NCBI GenBank assembly: GCA_002418205.1
Contig: DIDP01000068.1
Coordinates: forward strand, 1-18,558
Direction of reading: 5' to 3'
DNA from: Anaerolineales bacterium UBA5797
GTDB taxonomy: Bacteria > Chloroflexota > Anaerolineae > Anaerolineales > Villigracilaceae
Length of the DNA stretch: 18,558 nucleotides
The position numbers and the translations under genes are program-made. Below, in pieces: positions 13,710 through 18,558 of this stretch. The notes under the pieces were generated by a model. That model saw nothing but the letters and a program-made list of their open reading frames with translations. It ran no database searches and was not told the DNA's origin. Position 1 is the stretch's first letter. Each line of letters opens with the position of its first letter.

Positions 13710-14989
13710 AGAAAAATTTAAAGATCACCACCCTCTCCAACGGACTAAAAGTATTACTCAAGGAAATACATACCGCGCCGATCATCTCATCGTGGTTGTG
13801 GTATCGGGTTGGCTCGCGCGACGAGGTGCAGGGACGAACCGGTATCTCCCACTGGGTCGAACACATGCAGTTCAAGGGCACACCGCAGTTTCCTGCGAAC
13901 ATGCTCGACAAGGCGATCTCACGCGAAGGCGGCGCATGGAACGCCATGACCTATCTCGATTGGACGGCGTATTACGAAACGATGCCCGCCGACAGGATCG
14001 ACCTTGCATTGCGCCTCGAGGCGGACCGCATGGTCAACAGCCAATTCGATCCCAACGAGTTCGCCTCCGAACGAACGGTCATCATATCTGAACGCGAGGG
14101 CAATGAGAACGAACCGTTATTCCTGCTTGGCGAGGCGATTCAGCAGACGGCGTTTCGCGTGCACCCTTATCATCACGAAGTCATAGGCGATATGGTCGAT
14201 CTGCTATCCATGACGCGCGATGACCTCTTCGATCATTATCGCTCCCATTATCTGCCGAATAACGCGGTCATGGCAGTTGCCGGGGACTTTGATACGAATT
14301 CCATGCTGGGGCGCATCCGGGAACTTTTCGAGCCGATCCCTGCCGGAAAGGAACCTGCGCGTCTTGCGCGCCAGGAACCTGTGCAGAATGGGGAGGTGCG
14401 GCTTTCTGTGGAGGGACCGGGCGCGACATCCTACGTTCAGGTTTGCTACCGGTTCCCATCCGCTTCCCACCCGGACTTTTTCGCGTTAAGCGTGCTCGAC
14501 AGTCTGCTTGCCGGACCCAGCAATCTCAACATGTTCAGCGGCGGGATATCGAACAAGACCTCGCGTCTCTACCGCGCGCTTGTCGATAAGGAATTCGCGG
14601 TCAGTGTGCATGGAGGTGCCCAGGCAACCATCGATCCCTTCCTCTACTCGATTACGATGACAATTCATCCCAAGCGGAAACCCGATGAGGCGCTCAGGGC
14701 ATTGGACAGGGAAATCGAGCGGATCAAGCAGGAGAAGGTCACCAAAGCGGAGATCACTCGTGCAATAAAACAAGCGCGTGCCCTGTTTGCCTATGGCAGC
14801 GAGAACATCACCAATCAGGCGTTCTGGCTGGGGTATTCCGAAATGTTTGCGGATTACAACTGGTTCGAGAGTTATCTCGATAAACTTTCGGCCGTGACGG
14901 TCAGGGACATTCAGCGTGTGGCTAATGAATATTTCAAATCAAAGAGTCGGGTCGTTGGGACGTATGTGCCAATGGATGGAAAGGCGTAA
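13706..14989 (+). CDS. M16 family zinc peptidase, catalytic subunit
   Basis: A 427-residue pitrilysin/processing-peptidase-type protein. The inverted zinc motif HxxEH is present as HWVEH (residues 49-53), with a third ligand Glu near 129 in VIISEREGNEN, the usual distance. An N-terminal SNGLKVLLKE and the second-domain pattern around RLYRALVDKEFAVSVHG complete the two-domain fold. Length matches the roughly 45-kDa bacterial subunits that work as a pair. No signal peptide is visible, suggesting a cytoplasmic location. It is translationally coupled to the membrane protein before it and followed 3 nt later by its degenerate partner. Confidence 0.93.
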   Translation: MKKNLKITTLSNGLKVLLKEIHTAPIISSWLWYRVGSRDEVQGRTGISHWVEHMQFKGTPQFPANMLDKAISREGGAWNAMTYLDWTAYYETMPADRIDLALRLEADRMVNSQFDPNEFASERTVIISEREGNENEPLFLLGEAIQQTAFRVHPYHHEVIGDMVDLLSMTRDDLFDHYRSHYLPNNAVMAVAGDFDTNSMLGRIRELFEPIPAGKEPARLARQEPVQNGEVRLSVEGPGATSYVQVCYRFPSASHPDFFALSVLDSLLAGPSNLNMFSGGISNKTSRLYRALVDKEFAVSVHGGAQATIDPFLYSITMTIHPKRKPDEALRALDREIERIKQEKVTKAEITRAIKQARALFAYGSENITNQAFWLGYSEMFADYNWFESYLDKLSAVTVRDIQRVANEYFKSKSRVVGTYVPMDGKA

Positions 14990-14992
14990 CCG

Positions 14993-16264
14993 ATGAATGC
15001 TTCAAAGACAGCCCTGCCCGGACCCAATGACATCCATCGGGAGGTATTGCCCAATGGGGTTACCGTCATCACGCGTTCGAACTTCAACAGCCCGTCTGTT
15101 GTCATCAGCGGATATTTCGATGCCGGAGCCATATTCGATCCGGACAAAAAGCTTGGTCTTGCAGATTTTGTCACCTCCGCATTGATGCGCGGGACAAGGA
15201 AACGCACTTTCGATCAGATCTACAATGCGCTTGAAAGTGTCGGCGCTAGCCTGGGGTTCAGCACGGGAGTCCACAAATCGGGGTTCAACGGTCGTTCTCT
15301 CGCCGAGGATCTGCCATTGTTATTCGATCTGTTATCCGAAGCATTGACTGAACCCGCTTTTCCAAAGGTCGAAATGGAAAGGCTTCGGGCACAGATCATG
15401 ACCGGTCTCGCCATCCGCGCGGAGGACACTTCTGAAATGGCTTCGCTGGTTTTCGACCAAATCCTTTTTGATGGACATCCCTATAGCCGCCCTGAGGATG
15501 GACATCCTGAGACCGTTGCGAAGATCACGCGCGAGGATCTGGTTGGGTTTCATCGCGGGCATTATGGTCCGCGCGGGATGGTGATCGCGATCGTCGGCGC
15601 GGTGAAAGCGGAGGAAGCTGTCAGGCAGGTCAAACGCGCGTTGGGTGGGTGGCAGGTCAAAGGTCAGAAAGAAGCGCCCGAACTCCCCGGTGTGAAACTT
15701 CTGAAGAGGACCATCAAGAAGCACCATCGCATTGTGGGCAAATCCCAGTCTGATATTGTGATCGGCACGAACGGACCGAAGCGCCGCGACCCGGAGTTTA
15801 TGCCCGCTTTGCTTGGGAACAATGTTCTCGGACAATTTGGGATGATGGGGCGGATCGGTGATGTGGTCCGCGAGAAATCCGGTCTGGCTTATTATGCGTA
15901 TTCCAGTCTGAGCGCAGGGGTCGGACCCGGTTCATGGGAGGTGAATGCAGGAGTGAATCCGCAGAACGTTAAGAGGGCGACCGATTTGATCCTGGATGAA
16001 TTGAAACGCTTTATCGATGAGGGAGTCACAGAGGCTGAACTCGCTGACAGCAAGGCAAATTTTGTGGGTCGGCTACCGCTTTCGTTGGAATCGAACGGCG
16101 GCATGGCGAACGCGTTGTTGAATATCGAGCGCCATGATCTGGGATTGGATTATTACCAGCGGTATGCCGAACTGGTGAATAAAGTATCTCGTGAAGATGT
16201 ATTGATCACAGCGAGAAAGTATATCGATCCGGAAAAGTTGGCGATTGCAGTGGCAGGTCCGTGA
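14993..16264 (+). CDS. M16 family peptidase homologue, non-catalytic partner subunit
   Basis: A 423-residue M16-fold protein homologous to the preceding one. Where the partner has HWVEH it reads DFVTS (residues 58-62), so all three zinc-motif residues are replaced. It keeps the C-terminal substrate-contact region GRIGDVVREKSGLAYYAYSS, where M16 partner subunits carry the conserved Arg/Tyr pair. The pattern of one active and one inactive subunit is established for bacterial M16 heterodimers and mitochondrial processing peptidase. The stop overlaps the acpS start by one base (TGATG). Confidence 0.92.
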   Translation: MNASKTALPGPNDIHREVLPNGVTVITRSNFNSPSVVISGYFDAGAIFDPDKKLGLADFVTSALMRGTRKRTFDQIYNALESVGASLGFSTGVHKSGFNGRSLAEDLPLLFDLLSEALTEPAFPKVEMERLRAQIMTGLAIRAEDTSEMASLVFDQILFDGHPYSRPEDGHPETVAKITREDLVGFHRGHYGPRGMVIAIVGAVKAEEAVRQVKRALGGWQVKGQKEAPELPGVKLLKRTIKKHHRIVGKSQSDIVIGTNGPKRRDPEFMPALLGNNVLGQFGMMGRIGDVVREKSGLAYYAYSSLSAGVGPGSWEVNAGVNPQNVKRATDLILDELKRFIDEGVTEAELADSKANFVGRLPLSLESNGGMANALLNIERHDLGLDYYQRYAELVNKVSREDVLITARKYIDPEKLAIAVAGP

Positions 16265-16629
16265 TGGTACTGCGAACCGGGATCGACCTGATCGAAGTCG
16301 CCCGCATCGAGGAAGTGATTGCACGTCATGGCAAACATTATCTCGAGCGGATCTATACACCTGCGGAATTGGAGCAATGCGGCAGGCGTGTTGAGTCGCT
16401 GGCTGGCAGGTTCGCTGCGAAGGAGGCAACGGTCAAGGCGTTGGGATGCGGGATCGGTGATGTTACCTGGAAGGAGATCGAAATCCTAAACGACGACCGT
16501 AATGCCCCCTCCCTGACCTTGTATGGCGCGGCAAAAGAAAAGGCGGTTGAACTTGGATTATCAGCCTGGTCTGTCAGCATCAGCCACAGTCAAAGCCATA
16601 CGGTGGCGATGGTCGTTGCGATCGGATAG
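16264..16629 (+). CDS. acpS: Holo-[acyl-carrier-protein] synthase
   Basis: A 121-residue phosphopantetheinyl transferase that moves 4'-phosphopantetheine from CoA to the Ser of acyl carrier protein. The N-terminal GIDLIEVARIE contains the Mg-binding Asp8, and the second motif RFAAKEATVKALGCGI contains Glu54. The C-terminal SVSISHSQSHTVAMVVA is also typical. ATG 16264 is chosen over the GTG at 16261 because it makes the common TGATG overlap with the M16 partner gene. It is the last gene of the operon that starts at 12921. The peptidases and acpS have no obvious functional link. Confidence 0.95.
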   Translation: MVLRTGIDLIEVARIEEVIARHGKHYLERIYTPAELEQCGRRVESLAGRFAAKEATVKALGCGIGDVTWKEIEILNDDRNAPSLTLYGAAKEKAVELGLSAWSVSISHSQSHTVAMVVAIG

Positions 16630-16666
16630 ATAGAAAACATCCCGTGGGCCAGTTCCACGGGATGTT
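16630..16666 (-). terminator. Terminator of the SOS-box ATPase cassette
   Basis: AACATCCCGTGG (16636-16647) and CCACGGGATGTT (16655-16666) form a perfect 12-bp stem with a 7-nt loop. On the minus strand the stem continues as TTTTCTATCTAT, a terminator tail, 23 nt after the stop of the small gene at 16690. The hairpin also sits just after acpS on the plus strand but lacks a T-run in that direction. Confidence 0.75.
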
Positions 16667-16689
16667 GCGCAAAGGACATCGACTCTCGA

Positions 16690-16917
16690 TTAGTTTTTGT
16701 CCTCGATGCCGATCCAAATGTGACCCGGGAGTACGGGTCGATAAGGGCGGACCGTGATCTTTTCCTCCTTGTATTTTTCATCCTTTAACATACTGGGGTG
16801 CACCAGACAGAGATCAGGAGTTCGGCCATACTTTTTGTGATAATAATCCACCGCCTTTTGAATCTTGACCTTCAATTCGGTTTGCGAATCATCGAACCAT
16901 AACATGCCGGTGTGCAT
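16690..16917 (-). CDS. 75-residue protein of unknown function, second gene of the SOS-box cassette
   Basis: A small, charged, probably cytoplasmic protein. GGAGGAAG just before the ATG is a strong ribosome binding site, and only 15 nt separate it from the stop of the ATPase gene, so it is co-transcribed. Visible features: N-terminal MHTGMLWFDD, a basic helix around residues 13-30 (KVKIQKAVDYYHKKYG), LCLVHPSML, and a C-terminal VRPYRPVLPGHIWIG. No known domain is recognised. The clean RBS, coding-like composition and terminator directly after it support a real gene. A role together with the ATPase is inference only. Confidence 0.7.
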   Translation of the reverse strand: MHTGMLWFDDSQTELKVKIQKAVDYYHKKYGRTPDLCLVHPSMLKDEKYKEEKITVRPYRPVLPGHIWIGIEDKN

Positions 16918-16932
16918 ATCTTCCTCCGATCC

Positions 16933-17736
16933 TTATTCAATGGATGGTATCCAAAAACGAAGCCAGTTTTCCCCTTCACGCATGGCATATTCCGAGCCTT
17001 TGATGAGTGATTGGAGTTTGGCTTCCTCGGAGTCGAACCTTGATATATTTTCTGGATCCTGCACATTCCCAAAGATGCGCGTCCGGAACGCCTCCAGCCA
17101 TGCCTCCATGTTATGGGCACTTTGAGTGCTCAACGTGATGATCGGCCAGACACGACGGGCAGGTCCGCGAAGAAGAAGCCATCGCAAGTTCTGCACCGAG
17201 TCGAAATCAAGATTGGAAACAGCTTCAAGATCATCCAGTAATAGCAAAACGGACTGTTTGCTTGTTTTATTCCCGTGTGCCCAGGATGCCAGCGAAAGGA
17301 TGAAATCTTCCGATGACCGGTGATAGAGGGGGAATATGCCCACGTTGTTTGGAATGGTTTCCAATTCACTCCATTCGTCGGGATGGTTGGTCAGTGCGCC
17401 GAATTGCAGTTCCTCCGGCTGATGCATTTTTTCTGCGGCGCGTGCGATCGTGTGTAAAAAATTTGTCTTTCCGGTTCCCGGATCACCCACAATTAAAAGC
17501 GGTCCCGGAATGGGATCGTGGAGGTTTAAAAGAACAGGCAGTCCATCCGAAGCAACACCAAGAAACAGAGCCTCCCGAGGCATGGGACCAAATCCATCCA
17601 ATACTTCGTCGAGCGGTGGCATGGACGGTACCGGGTGGGGTTCGTTCGCGGTAGCGATTTGGCGGGATTTCTCGATCTCAGGTTTTAGCTCGGTATATGC
17701 ATCCATTAATAAGGCGTACCGGTTGATCTCTGTCAT
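16933..17736 (-). CDS. FtsK-like P-loop ATPase domain protein under a SOS-type box
   Basis: A 267-residue soluble ATPase. Walker A is GDPGTGKT (residues 84-91), preceded by LPVLLNLHDPIPGPLLI. Walker B is LLLLDD (164-169), followed by a sensor-like IITLSTQS (199-206) and TRIFGNVQDPENISRF (219-234). This order and wording parallel the motor domain of FtsK/SpoIIIE translocases (binding segment, ATQR sensor, R-I-x-F-x-V-x-D-x-x-x-S). It has no membrane helices and no C-terminal gamma DNA-reading domain. AGAGG lies 8 nt before the start. A LexA-type operator covers its promoter start, so induction by DNA damage is likely. It may act on DNA or on a cell-division partner; neither is shown. Confidence 0.75.
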   Translation of the reverse strand: MTEINRYALLMDAYTELKPEIEKSRQIATANEPHPVPSMPPLDEVLDGFGPMPREALFLGVASDGLPVLLNLHDPIPGPLLIVGDPGTGKTNFLHTIARAAEKMHQPEELQFGALTNHPDEWSELETIPNNVGIFPLYHRSSEDFILSLASWAHGNKTSKQSVLLLLDDLEAVSNLDFDSVQNLRWLLLRGPARRVWPIITLSTQSAHNMEAWLEAFRTRIFGNVQDPENISRFDSEEAKLQSLIKGSEYAMREGENWLRFWIPSIE

Positions 17737-17752
17737 TTATGTGCCTCTTTCA

Positions 17753-17764
17753 GAACATTTGTTC
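17753..17764. promoter_or_regulatory. LexA/DinR-type SOS box
   Basis: GAAC-ATTT-GTTC, a perfect match to the GAAC-N4-GTTC core known for Gram-positive-type LexA, extended to the 14-bp inverted repeat AGAACATTTGTTCT. It covers the expected transcription start (near 17760) of the minus-strand promoter and lies 17 bp from the start codon at 17736, a position where a repressor would block transcription. Confidence 0.75.
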
Positions 17765-17766
17765 TA

Positions 17767-17795
17767 AATATACATCTTAATGAATTCGGTGTCAA
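17767..17795 (-). promoter_or_regulatory. Near-consensus promoter of the SOS-box cassette
   Basis: On the minus strand: perfect -35 TTGACA (17790-17795), 17-bp spacer, -10 TATATT (17767-17772). A strong basal promoter with an operator over its start site is the usual design of a repressed, inducible gene. Confidence 0.8.
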
Positions 17796-17831
17796 GAGGG
17801 CGGAATTATGGTTGCAATTGATTTATAATTC

Positions 17832-17860
17832 TTGACTATCGGCGCTTTTCCTGCTAAACT
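17832..17860 (+). promoter_or_regulatory. Promoter P1 of the tRNA-tuf operon
   Basis: -35 TTGACT (17832-17837), 17-bp spacer, -10 TAAACT (17855-17860). Start expected near 17867, about 90 nt before the first tRNA. Confidence 0.65.
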
Positions 17861-17868
17861 ATCGGCCG

Positions 17869-17887
17869 GCTCCCTGTGTGTGGGAGC
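17869..17887 (+). promoter_or_regulatory. Leader hairpin between the two tRNA promoters
   Basis: GCTCCC (17869-17874) pairs with GGGAGC (17882-17887) around a TGTGTGT loop. It would form the very 5' end of a transcript from P1, and the following AATTTAATTGTCTGTTT is T-rich. It could protect the RNA end or partly terminate P1 transcription. Confidence 0.4.
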
Positions 17888-17927
17888 AATTTAATTGTCT
17901 GTTTGCCTCCCCATTCAGGTAGGGCTT

Positions 17928-17936
17928 TGGTATAAT
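17928..17936 (+). promoter_or_regulatory. Promoter P2 of the tRNA-tuf operon, extended -10
   Basis: TGGTATAAT is a perfect extended -10 (TGnTATAAT). No good -35 is present at 17 bp. Start expected near 17943, about 14 nt before tRNA-Thr. Confidence 0.6.
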
Positions 17937-17956
17937 CGTCCTGCTTAAAAGGGTGT

Positions 17957-18029
17957 GCCGACGTAGCTCAATCGGCAGAGCACCCGCCTTGTAAGCGGGC
18001 GGTTACGAGTTCGATTCTCGTCGTCGGCT
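17957..18029 (+). tRNA. tRNA-Thr (anticodon TGT)
   Basis: A full cloverleaf of 73 nt. Acceptor GCCGACG pairs with CGTCGGC, anticodon stem CCCGC/GCGGG encloses loop CTTGTAA with anticodon TGT (reads ACA), and T stem ACGAG/CTCGT encloses TTCGATT. CCA is not encoded; the discriminator base is T. It is the first tRNA after P1/P2. Confidence 0.97.
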
Positions 18030-18039
18030 CTACAAGTGC

Positions 18040-18063
18040 GATCCGGTTGAAAGTCAACCGATC
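18040..18063 (+). other. Spacer hairpin between tRNA-Thr(TGT) and tRNA-Tyr
   Basis: CGGTTGA (18044-18050) pairs with TCAACCG (18054-18060) across a 3-nt loop, extended by GAT/ATC around a bulged C. No T-run follows, so it is more likely a processing or folding element of the precursor than a terminator. Confidence 0.45.
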
Positions 18064-18085
18064 TTAACAAGGTAATATTCAATGC

Positions 18086-18168
18086 GGGCGGTTACCCAAG
18101 TGGCCAAAGGGGACTGACTGTAAATCAGTTGTCAGAAGACTTCGGAGGTTCGAATCCTTCACCGCCCA
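18086..18168 (+). tRNA. tRNA-Tyr (anticodon GTA)
   Basis: An 83-nt class II tRNA. Acceptor GGGCGGT pairs with ACCGCCC, anticodon stem ACTGA/TCAGT encloses CTGTAAA (anticodon GTA), there is a long variable arm as required for bacterial tRNA-Tyr, and T stem GGAGG/CCTTC encloses TTCGAAT. Discriminator A, no encoded CCA. Confidence 0.97.
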
Positions 18169-18173
18169 CTTGT

Positions 18174-18209
18174 GCCGATCTTATTCGGCGCCACCGGAGT
18201 GTTTCCGGT
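18174..18209 (+). other. Two spacer hairpins between tRNA-Tyr and tRNA-Thr(GGT)
   Basis: GCCGA (18174-18178) with TCGGC (18185-18189), and ACCGGA (18193-18198) with TCCGGT (18204-18209). The two small stems stand next to each other in the 52-nt spacer. Neither has a T-tail, suggesting RNA processing rather than termination. Confidence 0.4.
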
Positions 18210-18220
18210 CAGCACGTTAT

Positions 18221-18293
18221 GCCCTCATAGCTCAGTCGGCAGAGCACACCCTTGGTAAGGGTGAGGTCACGGGTTCGAATCTCGTTGAGGGCT
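18221..18293 (+). tRNA. tRNA-Thr (anticodon GGT)
   Basis: A 73-nt cloverleaf. Acceptor GCCCTCA pairs with TGAGGGC, anticodon stem CACCC/GGGTG encloses TTGGTAA (anticodon GGT, reads ACC/ACT), and T stem ACGGG/CTCGT (one G·U) encloses TTCGAAT. It lies 44 nt before tuf, a classic bacterial arrangement. Confidence 0.96.
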
Positions 18294-18337
18294 CAGTTGC
18301 TGAAAACAGTATCTATGTCTAAAAAGGAGAAAGAGAC

Positions 18338-18558
18338 ATGGCGAAGGAAAAATTTGACAGGAGCAAGCCGCATCTGAACGTGGGGACGATGGGGCACATC
18401 GACCACGGGAAGACGACGCTGACGGCGGCGATCACGAAAGTGAGCCAGATGCTGGGGAAGGCGGAGTTCAAAGCCTACGACCAGATCGACAATGCGCCGG
18501 AGGAGAAAGCGCGCGGCATCACGATCAACATTGCGCACGTGGAATACCAGACGGAAAA
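18338..18558 (+). CDS. tuf: Elongation factor Tu, N-terminal part (continues past the window)
   Basis: The first 73 codons of EF-Tu, the GTPase that brings aminoacyl-tRNA to the ribosome. The G1 motif is GHIDHGKT (residues 19-26), with Ile where many species have Val. Switch I follows as EEKARGITINIAHVEYQTE. AAGGAGA precedes the ATG. Codon use is sharply biased to G/C-ending codons (for example CTG, ACG, GGG), as expected for a very highly expressed gene. It directly follows the Thr-Tyr-Thr tRNA cluster and is probably co-transcribed with it. Confidence 0.97.
   Translation, partial: MAKEKFDRSKPHLNVGTMGHIDHGKTTLTAAITKVSQMLGKAEFKAYDQIDNAPEEKARGITINIAHVEYQTE

Noticed and set aside
16636..16666. 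Plus-strand terminator for acpS
   Set aside because: The stem is strong but followed by GCGCAAAGG, not T residues, on the plus strand. It is a good terminator only for the minus-strand cassette.
17903..17936. TTGCCT with TATAAT as a standard promoter before tRNA-Thr
   Set aside because: The spacer is 22 bp, too long; the extended -10 TGGTATAAT explains the site better.

Overview
This window looks like a chromosomal segment from a free-living, probably anaerobic or facultative bacterium, most likely Chloroflexota of the class Anaerolineae. That placement is an inference from protein style: an ArsR-HTH/PBP fusion regulator, an FprA-type reductase, an M16 peptidase pair behind a membrane protein, and a SOS box of the GAAC-N4-GTTC type. 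No rRNA or marker search was possible. No phage, insertion sequence or CRISPR is visible. The DNA is densely packed, moderately GC-rich and housekeeping-like.

Layout. (1) Positions 1-1900, minus strand: one large multi-membrane-spanning, GT-C-like protein, cut by the window edge. (2) Positions 1999-7317, plus strand: an oxyanion-uptake locus. A consensus promoter is followed by an HTH-PBP one-component regulator, a TupA-type (tungstate) binding lipoprotein, a ModA-type (molybdate) binding lipoprotein, a ModB-type permease, a TupB-type permease and one short ATPase without a TOBE domain. A terminator-like hairpin separates tupA from modA, and an RBS-covering hairpin precedes modB. Only 30 nt after the ATPase lies an SelW-like (Rdx) gene with an in-frame TGA at the second position of a CxxC-type motif (C9-x-x-U12) and a bacterial SECIS-like hairpin 17 nt after the TGA. 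It is very probably a selenoprotein that a standard gene caller would truncate or miss.

(3) Positions 7324-9947, plus strand: a 117-bp inverted-repeat element, then trpS, a DUF2314-like lipoprotein, dtd and a deazaflavin-type nitroreductase-family protein. (4) Positions 9922-12634, minus strand: a dihydroorotate-dehydrogenase-like FMN barrel lacking the usual catalytic motif, a SAM methyltransferase, and a ferredoxin/adrenodoxin-type NADP reductase with its own promoter and terminator. (5) Positions 12921-16629, plus strand: a tightly coupled operon of a membrane-anchored protein of unknown function, an active M16 peptidase, its catalytically degenerate M16 partner, and acpS. (6) Positions 16690-17736, minus strand: a two-gene cassette of an FtsK-like P-loop ATPase and a 75-residue protein, behind a near-consensus promoter whose start point is covered by a perfect GAAC-ATTT-GTTC LexA/DinR-type box. 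(7) Positions 17832-18558, plus strand: two promoter candidates, then tRNA-Thr(TGT), tRNA-Tyr(GTA), tRNA-Thr(GGT) and the start of tuf.

The observations most worth following are the unannotated selenoprotein and its placement beside tungstate/molybdate uptake, the two-binding-protein, two-permease, one-ATPase transporter design, and the SOS-box ATPase cassette.
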